The notes under the pieces are model-generated. The model saw only the letters and a program-made list of their open reading frames with translations, searched no databases and was not told the DNA's origin. From Candidatus Latescibacterota bacterium (GTDB taxonomy: Bacteria; Latescibacterota; MVCY01), in the NCBI GenBank assembly GCA_030669445.1, contig DAOVDP010000010.1, forward strand, positions 1-16,283: a stretch of DNA of 16,283 nt, in the 5' to 3' direction. Each line of letters begins with the position of its first letter. The first letter of the stretch is position 1. Positions 1 to 7,686 of the stretch are shown piece by piece. A program made the translations under genes and the position numbers.

Positions 1-933
1 AGAAAAAGCTTGGCAATGCTTGCATTTGCTGTTCTTATAATATTGCCACCGGTCTCCACAATGGCAAGGACGATAACGGTGGATGAGGACGGCCCTGCGG
101 ATTATCCCACCATAGAGGCAGCCGTAAATGCGGCAACCGGCGGAGACACCATTTTTGTGAAGGCGGGGACGTATTACGAATGCCATATCTTCCCGAAAGG
201 GGGTGTTCCTTTAATAGGTAAGGGGGCGGATGTCACAAAAATAGTGGGGCGGATGGAATACTTCTGGACCAAAGCTGAAAGTCCCTGGAAGTGTCCATTT
301 ATCGTGTATGTCGACCGGCAGGCCCAGATCGAGGGATTTACGTTGACTTGGGAGGCAGATGAAAAAGGAACAGGCGCCCTCCTTCATGGCCTTTTGGCAA
401 CGATCAGGAGGTGTAAGGTCGTTGGATGCTACATCGGGGTTTCAGCTTTTCTGGGCACTGGAGACCCACTAATACAATGGCCGGTGATAGAGGGGAACTT
501 GATTACCGACAATAACTACGGGGTTGTATGGTCCATGAGTGCTGGGTCAGCCCCCGCCCTCAATAAAACTATAGCTGACCATAACTGGTGGGGAACGGCT
601 GTGGAGTTGGAGATAAAAGCTGGGTTCAAAAACAGTTTTGAAGAAGAATATCCTGAATGGTGGGAAGAGTATTATGGCGAAGAAACCTTTAAGGGGATCT
701 TCTATCCCTGGCTTGAAGCTCCTGTAGATTTAGAGAACTTCAAAGGAACCAAGGAGCTGTTGGGTGCTCCTTATTTTAATCCTCATGCAAATATTGAGGC
801 ACCGTTTCCAGTGGGACTCCACTATAACAATATCTATGGCAATGAGGTCAACTTTGTCTACCCATGGGGTCTCCCAAAGGGGACTTGGATCGAACCAAGT
901 ACTTGGGGACAGGTGAAGAGTAAAATGAAGTGA
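1..933 (+). CDS. Secreted right-handed beta-helix (pectin-lyase-fold) protein, 5' end cut by window
   Basis: The reading frame is open to base 1, and the codons before the first TTG (position 10) read Arg-Lys-Ser. They look like the positive n-region of a signal peptide whose hydrophobic core (LAMLAFAVLIILPP) follows. The true start is therefore probably a few bases left of the window. After the signal, the sequence TVDEDGPADYPTIEAAVNAA followed by GDTIFVKAGTYYE is typical of the first coil of DUF1565/NosD-like right-handed beta-helix proteins, which are usually exported carbohydrate-binding or carbohydrate-cleaving proteins. About 307 residues are visible. The C-terminus lacks a sorting domain, and an HNWWG motif near residue 195 resembles NWWG in the next gene. 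No catalytic residues can be assigned. The next gene begins 34 bases downstream, so the two probably form one transcription unit. Fold confident, function unknown. Confidence 0.75.
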   Translation, partial: RKSLAMLAFAVLIILPPVSTMARTITVDEDGPADYPTIEAAVNAATGGDTIFVKAGTYYECHIFPKGGVPLIGKGADVTKIVGRMEYFWTKAESPWKCPFIVYVDRQAQIEGFTLTWEADEKGTGALLHGLLATIRRCKVVGCYIGVSAFLGTGDPLIQWPVIEGNLITDNNYGVVWSMSAGSAPALNKTIADHNWWGTAVELEIKAGFKNSFEEEYPEWWEEYYGEETFKGIFYPWLEAPVDLENFKGTKELLGAPYFNPHANIEAPFPVGLHYNNIYGNEVNFVYPWGLPKGTWIEPSTWGQVKSKMK

Positions 934-967
934 AAGCCAAGTTCTTGAGCTAAGGAGGTGTATAGAA

Positions 968-3900
968 ATGAAAAAGGCAACTGTGATTTCTGTTGCCCTT
1001 GTTATATGCTGGGTTTTTCTAGGCGGCAGGGTTGTCTATGGCTTCGACACTATCGACCATCCAGATAGCCTGCTCTCAATCTCTGACGCCAAGGCCTTCT
1101 TTGACAGCCTGCATGTGGAGTCTGAAAATTGGTATATGGGAGCCTCTCCAGACTCGGGAACCTGGGAAAATCACTACCAGATGGGATATCAAACAACTGA
1201 AGATTCAATTAAGCCCTGGATCCCCAGCACTGGCAGGCGTGTGATAGCCTACATCCAGGCCTCGCACGTTGATGGCAACAACAGAGATACCTACCTGAAC
1301 CGTGCTTATGAGGGGCTGCAGTATCTGCTCTCAGAGCAGAAGAGCGATGGACGATTTGAGAGAGAGCTAAGCGAAGATGGTGACAATCAGGACGATTCCT
1401 CTGAGAGCACCCTCGATGAGGTGTACGATACAGCACTTGGTGGAGTAGCACTTGTGGCAGGATACAGAGAGTTCGGAACTACAGCCTATCGAGACAGTGC
1501 AAAAGCGGCTGCGGATTGGACGATACAGGGAGGTGCACTTGAAGACAGCATTTACTGCGATCCTACCGACTCCAATTGGTCCACAGAATCTCCCCTTGAG
1601 GCGGTCTCTTTCTTTGCCAATGCCAATTATGTTGCATTCATCGCTTGGCTTCTGGCCTCTGTGTATGAAGAGACAGGTACCAGCCCATACATAGACCATG
1701 CTGTCACCGCCTGCGACAGCATAATGGATTGGCAACTTGGTGATGGCACCTGGTATCATTACCTGGGGAGCTCGCCAGATTACGACAAGCATATGGTCTA
1801 CCACTGCATTACCCTGCGGGGCTTACTGGAGACCTACTGGGCTATCAAAGGCGACCCAGACTACGCCAGCTTTCAAACAGAGCTGGAAGGCTCAATCACC
1901 GATGCCATCAACTACATGATCGACCAGCAGAAGTCGGCACAAGATAAGAAGCTGCGGGAGTGGAAAGACGGAACTCTGACCTGGATTGCTGGTCTGGAAG
2001 CTTTGTCAATGGCCCACGATTATCTGGATGATGGGTCTGATCTTAACGGACTTATATTTGCTCTGGCTCGACATACCCGCAGTTATAATTATCAGGGCAG
2101 TGGAAACAACCCCGTTTACAAAGCTGCCGAAGCAAGACATCACGACATACTGAATTTCGGCTGGTATTTGCACAGCACCATCTGGGGCAAGATTTACCCG
2201 GGAGAGGTTTGGTCGGGCACCATAAGGCCGACCGGGGATGTGATTGTCTCAAGCGGCGATAGCCTCAAGATAGAGCCCGGCACTACCGTCAAGTTCGCCG
2301 TAAACAAAGACAGTTACCACGGCCCCCAGTACACCAGTAAATGTGAACTCATAGTCCACGGGAAACTGACGGCAGAGGGAACCTCCCCCAACCGTATAAC
2401 CCTGGAGTCCACCGAAGGCGGTACGACCAGGAACCAGTGGCGCGGCATCGAGTTTAGATCTTCCGCAGATGATGCCAGCGTGGTGGAGTACTGCAACATC
2501 AAGAACGCGTCGCGTGGCATACATTGCGACTATGCCAGCCCCGCCCTCGAGTACAACACCATCACCTACTCAAGCGTCGGCATCAAGGGCGTCTCCATGG
2601 GAAGCTCCGGTTCCATCTCTCACAACACGATCCACAACACTGTCACTGGCATAGCTCTCTATAGCAACTCAACCGTGCCGGTTATGTATAACAATCTGTC
2701 CTCCAACTCCAGAAGCTTTCATGCCGATGGCAGCACCCCTACTGTGCAGCACAATACCATGAACAGCAACAGTAACGATGGCATGTGGCTTTTTAATAAC
2801 GCAGACGTTACCCTTGGCAATAATCAGATTGTAGGCAATGCGGGATGGGGAATGTGGTTATGGGATGGAACCGATCCTGTACTACAGGGCTCCGGCGCAC
2901 ACAATAACATCCACGACAACGGCAACAACGAGATTTACTGCCAAAAGAACTGTGTTCCTTTGTTGGGAGACAGTGCCCTTGGTCTGCCAGGGCACAACGA
3001 TATATACGATGATACAGGGTATGCGATCTTTATTCTTCACACAGAGCCATACTCGAACCTGACGGCAGAGTACAACTGGTGGGGTTCAGCCAATCCTAAT
3101 GCAAATACCCTATTTTGGCCTCACGATGCGGTGGACTACCAGCCGTATGATACGATCTCCAACTTTGGGGCAGGGAAGGTTGTGGCAGGTGCAGCCAAGG
3201 CTGTAGCGCCGCTGCAGGATGCGCAGGACGTGGCCAGAGGCTTGACACTCGAAGAAGAAAAAGACTACAGCCGGGCCATTGAGGTCTACAAGGCTCTGCT
3301 TAAACGCACTGCAGAAGGCCAATATGCCAGAGCGGCTCTGGGTGGTCTGCATCGCTGCTATATGGCTACAGGGGAGGGTTTCTCTGATTTCCGGGCACTT
3401 TTACTCGATTTTGTTGAGAGGTGCCAAGATGCTGGAACCAGAGTCAAGGCCCAGGAGCTGGCCAGACATGCCTTGGTGGCGGAGGGCCGGTATGCACAAG
3501 CCCTGGGAGAGTATCAAGGAATCGTTGATGCTGGCGGCGACCAGGCCTTGATAGCAATGCTCAAAACAGGGGAAATCTACCTTCATAGGTTGAAAGAGCG
3601 GGAGAAGGCAAAAGCAGTTTTGGAACAGGTTGTCCAGAAGACCCCTGAGGATAGTCCAGAGGGATTGGCAGCGAGAATGCTATTGGAGGATCTGGAGGCC
3701 ATGCCAGGGCTTGAGCCATCAGAGCCTGAACCAAGAGTTACGGAGAAATCTTCAAGCCAGGAGGAGGTTGACCTGTTGACCAGTTCCCCCAACCCCTTCA
3801 ATCCTCAGACACTGATCACTTTCACCCTGCCCAAACCAGCCTTCGTCAGCTTAGAGGCCTATAACATCCTCGGGCAGAGAGTGAAAATCCTGGCCAAGGG

Positions 3901-4045
3901 ATTCCAGCAAGCAGGGATACATTCTGTAACCTGGGATGGCAGAGACGAGAATGGCAAGGAATTAGCCAGTGGAATCTATCTCTACAGGTTGGTGGTTGAC
4001 AAGGGCAGGTTTGTACAGACAAAGAAAATGCTGCTGATAAGATAG
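968..4045 (+). CDS. Large secreted multidomain protein: helical toroid-like region, beta-helix, TPR, FlgD-like sorting domain
   Basis: The ATG is preceded by a strong ribosome site, AAGGAGGTG at 952-960. Residues 1 to about 25 form a signal peptide (MKKATVISVALVICWVFLGG, then RVVYG). Residues about 30-410 are helical with motifs such as YLNRAYEGLQYLLSEQKSDG, resembling alpha/alpha-toroid enzymes (pectate lyase 10 or cyclase-like), though no active site is assigned. From about residue 413 (SGTIRPTGDVIVSSGDSLKI) to 710 there is a right-handed parallel beta-helix of NosD/PbH1 type with repeated HNTI-like turns and EYNWWGSANP. Residues about 740-910 are TPR-like helices. Residues about 938-1025 are a FlgD-like Ig domain with SPNPFNPQT, YNILGQRV and ELASGIYLYRL, the C-terminal sorting module common in FCB bacteria and often linked to type IX secretion. 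The protein is probably exported and surface-attached, acting on or binding polysaccharide. Domains are confident, substrate unknown. Confidence 0.85.
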   Translation: MKKATVISVALVICWVFLGGRVVYGFDTIDHPDSLLSISDAKAFFDSLHVESENWYMGASPDSGTWENHYQMGYQTTEDSIKPWIPSTGRRVIAYIQASHVDGNNRDTYLNRAYEGLQYLLSEQKSDGRFERELSEDGDNQDDSSESTLDEVYDTALGGVALVAGYREFGTTAYRDSAKAAADWTIQGGALEDSIYCDPTDSNWSTESPLEAVSFFANANYVAFIAWLLASVYEETGTSPYIDHAVTACDSIMDWQLGDGTWYHYLGSSPDYDKHMVYHCITLRGLLETYWAIKGDPDYASFQTELEGSITDAINYMIDQQKSAQDKKLREWKDGTLTWIAGLEALSMAHDYLDDGSDLNGLIFALARHTRSYNYQGSGNNPVYKAAEARHHDILNFGWYLHSTIWGKIYPGEVWSGTIRPTGDVIVSSGDSLKIEPGTTVKFAVNKDSYHGPQYTSKCELIVHGKLTAEGTSPNRITLESTEGGTTRNQWRGIEFRSSADDASVVEYCNIKNASRGIHCDYASPALEYNTITYSSVGIKGVSMGSSGSISHNTIHNTVTGIALYSNSTVPVMYNNLSSNSRSFHADGSTPTVQHNTMNSNSNDGMWLFNNADVTLGNNQIVGNAGWGMWLWDGTDPVLQGSGAHNNIHDNGNNEIYCQKNCVPLLGDSALGLPGHNDIYDDTGYAIFILHTEPYSNLTAEYNWWGSANPNANTLFWPHDAVDYQPYDTISNFGAGKVVAGAAKAVAPLQDAQDVARGLTLEEEKDYSRAIEVYKALLKRTAEGQYARAALGGLHRCYMATGEGFSDFRALLLDFVERCQDAGTRVKAQELARHALVAEGRYAQALGEYQGIVDAGGDQALIAMLKTGEIYLHRLKEREKAKAVLEQVVQKTPEDSPEGLAARMLLEDLEAMPGLEPSEPEPRVTEKSSSQEEVDLLTSSPNPFNPQTLITFTLPKPAFVSLEAYNILGQRVKILAKGFQQAGIHSVTWDGRDENGKELASGIYLYRLVVDKGRFVQTKKMLLIR

Positions 4046-4075
4046 CCTCTCCTTTTAGATTCCTTGGAATAGAAA

Positions 4076-4107
4076 CGCCTCCAGTTCCCAGACTGGAGGC
4101 GTTTTTT
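4076..4107 (+). terminator. Rho-independent terminator after the secreted-protein pair
   Basis: A perfect 10-base-pair stem (CGCCTCCAGT at 4076-4085 pairing with ACTGGAGGCG at 4092-4101) has a 6-base loop and is followed directly by six T residues (4102-4107). It lies 31 bases after the stop codon of the preceding gene and cleanly separates the secreted-protein unit from the ffh cluster. Confidence 0.92.
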
Positions 4108-4363
4108 AAAATTCCATTGACACTTGAGACCTTTAGGGTTATATTTCAACCGCGGAGGGGAAAATCCCATGAGCTGAAGGATTAAAATAAGCTGCAGTAG
4201 CGCGGGGCTGTCCCCCGGGAAAAGCGAAGGGGAAGCGTGGACGAGAGGGTGAAGGGGAGAAAAGACAGAGAGGGAGCAGAGGAGAAGGGGAGAAGTGGTG
4301 AGTAGGTAACTTCCCACTTCGCACTTCGCACTTGTTCTCTCTCCTACTGCTTGCATTTTTTGA
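4108..4363. other. Non-coding spacer with an AG-rich tract
   Basis: No convincing gene was found here. About 4220-4300 is strongly purine-rich on the plus strand (runs such as GAAGGGGAGAAAAGACAGAG), followed by a tandem heptamer: CACTTCG at 4315-4321 and 4322-4328, then a partial third copy. Open frames on the minus strand exist only because of this biased composition; their translations are low-complexity Pro/Ser/Leu-rich. Confidence 0.6.
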
Positions 4364-4392
4364 TTGACTTAAGAGAGAGAATGTATTAAAAT
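4364..4392 (+). promoter_or_regulatory. Candidate sigma70-type promoter for ffh
   Basis: TTGACT (4364-4369) and TAAAAT (4387-4392) are separated by exactly 17 bases, which fits a housekeeping sigma factor. Transcription would start near 4399, about 45 bases before the ffh start codon, leaving a short leader with AGGA about 8 bases before the ATG. This is a prediction from consensus and spacing only. Confidence 0.55.
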
Positions 4393-4444
4393 GAGAAGAC
4401 TATCTCGACCCAAGATATAATGGATCAAACCACAGGAAAAACTT

Positions 4445-5764
4445 ATGTTTGATGCTTTAACAGCAAGGCTGGAAGGAGTATTCAAAAGATTAAGGAGCCG
4501 GGGAAAACTCTCTGAGTCGGAGGTCAAAGAAGCCCTGCGTGAGATACGGCGAGTTCTCTTGGAAGCGGATGTCAACTACAAGGTAGTCAAGGAATTTATC
4601 TCCCTGGTAGAGGAAAGGGCAGTAGGCGAAACGGTGCTGAAGAGTTTCACCCCGGGGCAGCAGGTGATTAAGATCGTTTACGACGAGCTCACCCATCTGA
4701 TGGGGGATTCTGCCAAGCAAATGACCTTCAGTCACCTGCCTCCCACTGTGGTTATGCTGGTTGGACTTCAGGGCTCGGGCAAAACTACTACCGCGGCTAA
4801 GCTGGCGACTTTTCTCCGTTCAAGAGGGAAAAGCCCGCTGATGGCGGCAGTGGATGTGCGCCGCCCCGCAGCGGCAGAGCAACTGCAGGTGCTGGGACGC
4901 TCATTGAGTATCCCTGTCTATTGGGAAGACGCAAAGGCTGATCCGGTGGACATCTGTCTTCACGCTCTCTCCGAGGCCAAACAGAAGGGCTGCGATCTAT
5001 TAATCTTAGATACTGCTGGACGCCTGCACATTGACCAAGAACTGATGGAGGAGCTGGTGCGGATTAAACAGCGCCTCCAACCCCAGGAGATCCTCTTGGT
5101 GGCCGATGGGATGACCGGCCAGGATGCGGTCAATGTCGCCCAGGCATTTCTTCGGAAACTGGATTTCACCGGTGTGGTCCTCACCAAGCTGGACGGCGAT
5201 GCCAGAGGAGGCGCCGCCCTCTCCATAAAGGCGGTTACCGGCAAGCCTATCAAGTTTGTGGGCGTGGGCGAGAAGACCGACGCCTTAGAAGTATTCCACC
5301 CAGACCGGATGGCCTCCAGAATCCTGGGTATGGGCGACATCGCCTCCTTAGCAGAAAAAGCGCAAGAAGCGATTGACTTAGAGAAAACTGAGCAGTTAGA
5401 GAAAAAACTCAAGAAAGAGGGCTTCACCTTAGAAGACTTTCTGGACCAACTTCAGCAACTAAAAAAAATGGGGCCTCTGGAACACCTGTTAGGAATGATT
5501 CCTGGCTCACGCAAACTAATTAAGAACTTGCAAGTAGATGAAAACGACATCACCAGAATCGAGGCCGTTATCAATTCTATGACCAAACAGGAGAGGCAGA
5601 CCCCCCACATCATTGATGGCAGCCGCCGGAGGCGAATAGCAACAGGCAGCGGCACCAGCGTTCAACAGGTTAACAGCCTGCTTAAGCAGTTCCAGATGAT
5701 GCAAAAGATGGTGAAAAGTATGACTAGAGCAGGAGGCGTGAATAAGATTCCGCTACCGTTTTGA
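4445..5764 (+). CDS. ffh: Signal recognition particle protein Ffh (SRP54 GTPase)
   Basis: Ffh binds 4.5S/SRP RNA and signal sequences of nascent membrane and secreted proteins, and delivers ribosomes to the receptor FtsY at the inner membrane. The 439 residues have the full family layout. The N-domain helical bundle starts at residue 1 (ALTARLEGVFKRLRSRGKLS). The NG GTPase carries the P-loop GLQGSGKTTTAAKLA near residue 106, DVRRPAAAEQL, DTAGRLH and TKLDGDARGG, with FVGVGEKTDALEVF closing the G domain. The M domain begins near residue 325 and contains the SRP-RNA-binding stretch SRRRRIATGSGT near residue 393. Length is close to the usual 440-450. It is the first gene of the ffh-rpsP-trmD-rplS cluster, with a good promoter candidate just upstream. 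No unusual residues were seen. Confidence 0.98.
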   Translation: MFDALTARLEGVFKRLRSRGKLSESEVKEALREIRRVLLEADVNYKVVKEFISLVEERAVGETVLKSFTPGQQVIKIVYDELTHLMGDSAKQMTFSHLPPTVVMLVGLQGSGKTTTAAKLATFLRSRGKSPLMAAVDVRRPAAAEQLQVLGRSLSIPVYWEDAKADPVDICLHALSEAKQKGCDLLILDTAGRLHIDQELMEELVRIKQRLQPQEILLVADGMTGQDAVNVAQAFLRKLDFTGVVLTKLDGDARGGAALSIKAVTGKPIKFVGVGEKTDALEVFHPDRMASRILGMGDIASLAEKAQEAIDLEKTEQLEKKLKKEGFTLEDFLDQLQQLKKMGPLEHLLGMIPGSRKLIKNLQVDENDITRIEAVINSMTKQERQTPHIIDGSRRRRIATGSGTSVQQVNSLLKQFQMMQKMVKSMTRAGGVNKIPLPF

Positions 5765-5780
5765 TTCTGAGAACCCAAAC

Positions 5781-5929
5781 TTGATTCATCCGTAAAAAGT
5801 CTTTTTCTTGTCATTTTGAGCGGAGCGAAGCGGAGTCGAAAAATCTCTAGTTGCCTGGTATAAACAGACCTATGAGATTCTTCACTTCGTTCAGAATGAC
5901 AACTTTACCACTTTTTACGAGTTAATCAA
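5781..5929. repeat. MITE-like long imperfect inverted repeat between ffh and rpsP
   Basis: The 149-base element is an imperfect palindrome. The ends are TTGATT (5781-5786) and AATCAA (5924-5929). A perfect pair follows inside: CGTAAAAAGT (5791-5800) and ACTTTTTACG (5910-5919). The inner arms are related to each other: TTGTCATTTTGAGCGGAGCG on the left, and the complement of the right arm, TTGTCATTCTGAACGAAGTG, each ending in AATCTC. Inner arms of this kind occur as dispersed small repeats in many environmental bacterial genomes (recalled, not searched). It has no coding capacity. It lies inside the ribosomal cluster and, if transcribed, would form a long hairpin just ahead of the rpsP ribosome site. 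Confidence 0.75.
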
Positions 5930-5950
5930 ACTTTCAACAGGAGGTGACTT

Positions 5951-6337
5951 TTGTCAGTCAAAATAAGATTGAGAAGGATGGGAAAGAAGAAACAACCATT
6001 TTATCGGATAGTAGTAGTGGATTCCAGAAATCCCAGGGATGGGAAGTATATCGAATCTTTAGGGTATTACAATCCGCTCACAGAGCCTGCTGAAGTGCGT
6101 ATCGATGAGGAAAAAGCTATTTCCTGGCTGGATAAGGGTGCCGTTCCCTCTTACACAATACTCAGTCTCTTAAGGAAAGCCGGAATTCTGAGAAAACGGC
6201 ACGAAACACAGAAGAGGGCAACTTTACTCAAACCTCTCTCTGCCGGAGAGGATACCTCTGAAACTCCCGAATCACCAGAAGAGAGTCCCATCCAGTCAGA
6301 TACCTCTGACAAAGAGGAAGAAGAACAAGCGGATTAA
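5951..6337 (+). CDS. rpsP: 30S ribosomal protein S16
   Basis: S16 is a small-subunit assembly protein that binds 16S rRNA. The N-terminal part matches the family: [20 protein letters not shown], then [20 protein letters not shown] and a core ending near residue 80 ([13 protein letters not shown]). The start is TTG at 5951, chosen because a strong AGGAGGTG (5939-5946) lies at the right distance and no ATG fits. At 128 residues it is longer than the usual 80-90 because of an acidic, disordered-looking tail ([11 protein letters not shown] and DKEEEEQAD at the end), a type of extension seen in several FCB lineages. trmD starts 20 bases downstream, so the two are co-transcribed. The rimM gene that commonly sits between them is absent. 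Confidence 0.97.
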   Translation: MSVKIRLRRMGKKKQPFYRIVVVDSRNPRDGKYIESLGYYNPLTEPAEVRIDEEKAISWLDKGAVPSYTILSLLRKAGILRKRHETQKRATLLKPLSAGEDTSETPESPEESPIQSDTSDKEEEEQAD

Positions 6338-6357
6338 GACCACGGGGTAAGTCAAGG

Positions 6358-7044
6358 ATGCTAATCGACATTCTCACCATATTCCCAGGAATGTTTGGTG
6401 GACCTTTCAACGAGGGCATAGTAAAAAGGGCGCAAGAGAAAGACCTGGTGAGCATCCAGATACATAACATCCGTGATTACACCCAGGACAGGCATCACCA
6501 GGTGGACGACTACCCCTTTGGTGGGGGAGCAGGAATGGTGTTTAAACCCGAACCCATCAGCCGGGCCCTTAAGGCTATCAGACCGCCGGAGGCCCTGGGA
6601 AGGGTTATCCACCTCACCCCCCAGGGAGAACCTCTTGATCAGCTAAAGGCAAATGAATTGTCGCTGGAGGAGACCCTTGTATTTATCTGTGGACATTACA
6701 AGGGCATCGATGAGAGGATTAGAGAGAAATATGTTACTGACGAAATCTCCATTGGCGACTACGTAATAAGCGGCGGGGAACTGGCAGCAATGGTGGTAAT
6801 CGACGCGGCAGTGCGTCTGATACCAGGGGTGCTGGGTGATTCTCAGTCGGCCCTGGATGACTCATTTCAGGATGGATTGCTCGACTGTCCCTGGTACACC
6901 CGTCCCAGAATCTTTGAGGGAATCAAGGTCCCAGAGATACTGTTTTCTGGAGATCACCAAAAGATTCACCAGTGGAGAATGGCACAGGGCTTGGAAAGAA
7001 CTCGAAAGAGAAGACAAGATCTATTAAGAGATAGTGTCCATTGA
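6358..7044 (+). CDS. trmD: tRNA (guanine-N1-)-methyltransferase TrmD
   Basis: TrmD methylates N1 of guanosine 37 next to the anticodon of tRNAs reading CNN codons, using S-adenosylmethionine, and so prevents +1 frameshifting. The protein starts [13 protein letters not shown]. It carries [16 protein letters not shown] near residue 55, [13 protein letters not shown] near 109, and [20 protein letters not shown] near 131, which form the trefoil-knot SAM site. [11 protein letters not shown] (about residue 175) belongs to the family's tRNA-binding C-terminal part. The length of 228 residues is normal. The ATG at 6358 has only a weak upstream GGGG/AAGG element, consistent with coupling to rpsP translation 20 bases away. 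Confidence 0.97.
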   Translation: MLIDILTIFPGMFGGPFNEGIVKRAQEKDLVSIQIHNIRDYTQDRHHQVDDYPFGGGAGMVFKPEPISRALKAIRPPEALGRVIHLTPQGEPLDQLKANELSLEETLVFICGHYKGIDERIREKYVTDEISIGDYVISGGELAAMVVIDAAVRLIPGVLGDSQSALDDSFQDGLLDCPWYTRPRIFEGIKVPEILFSGDHQKIHQWRMAQGLERTRKRRQDLLRDSVH

Positions 7045-7211
7045 TAGTTGTCAATGGTCCCTTGATAGATCAATCAATTCAATCAAGTATTGTCTGTTCG
7101 ATAAGAGGCTTATTTAACGGGGTGAAAACTTTGGCCTTTGACATTGATTTGCCAATGCCAAGACAGAGATTGAAACCTAAGAGAACACTCAACAAAATAA
7201 AGGAGGAGTAG
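7045..7211 (+). other. Leader of rplS with small hairpins and a possible short upstream frame
   Basis: This 167-base gap separates trmD from rplS. A 7-base-pair stem (CCATTGA at 7038-7044, including the trmD stop, with TCAATGG at 7051-7057) begins the region. A frame open from TTG 7041, with internal candidate starts GTG 7122 and ATG 7155, ends in TAG at 7209-7211, directly against the rplS ATG. Its last 18 residues (MPRQRLKPKRTLNKIKEE) are very basic. No ribosome site clearly serves it, so it may be chance. The rplS ribosome site AAGGAGGAG lies inside this frame, so any translation of it would be coupled to L19. Confidence 0.35.
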
Positions 7212-7565
7212 ATGGAACTTTTTTCCTCGGTTACTGCCCGGCACCTGCGGGAAGACATCCCCCAGTTCGGGCCAGGCGATACCGTAAGAGTACATGTAAA
7301 AGTAATAGAGGGGGAAAAGGAGCGAATCCAAATATTTCAGGGTATTGTTCTCCAGAAACGGGGGGACGGTGTGAGCAAGACTTTCACTGTCCGCCGGCTC
7401 ACCGGAGGCATTGGTGTGGAGAGAATATTCCCCTTGCATTCCCCTAATATCACTAAGATCGAGGTGAGGCGCTCTGGTAAAGTGAGACGGGCAAAGCTTT
7501 TCTACTTAAGAACCAAAAAAGGGAAGAAGGCTGCCAGGATTGCTGAGAAAAAAACAAAGCCTTAA
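7212..7565 (+). CDS. rplS: 50S ribosomal protein L19
   Basis: L19 sits at the interface between the ribosomal subunits. The 117-residue protein matches the family throughout: [20 protein letters not shown], then [33 protein letters not shown] and the conserved [19 protein letters not shown], ending in a basic tail. The ATG follows a strong AAGGAGGAG (7200-7208). Its place after trmD is the standard order. A 121-base gap follows, in which no clear terminator was found, before the foldase operon. Confidence 0.98.
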   Translation: MELFSSVTARHLREDIPQFGPGDTVRVHVKVIEGEKERIQIFQGIVLQKRGDGVSKTFTVRRLTGGIGVERIFPLHSPNITKIEVRRSGKVRRAKLFYLRTKKGKKAARIAEKKTKP

Positions 7566-7686
7566 TGTTTGAGAAATTGCTTCTTGCCGGCTCAGATATT
7601 TTTGCATCAAACCAGTAAGGCCGCTGTCGCGTGGCCTGGCAAGAAAAAACTTGTGTCACCAAACATAATCCCGAGGAGATTTCTCA

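Noticed and set aside
3982..4356. Minus-strand frame of about 124 codons over the end of the secreted gene and the spacer
   Set aside because: Its translation is low-complexity Ser/Pro/Leu from the AG-rich tract, it crosses a terminator, and it has no family resemblance.
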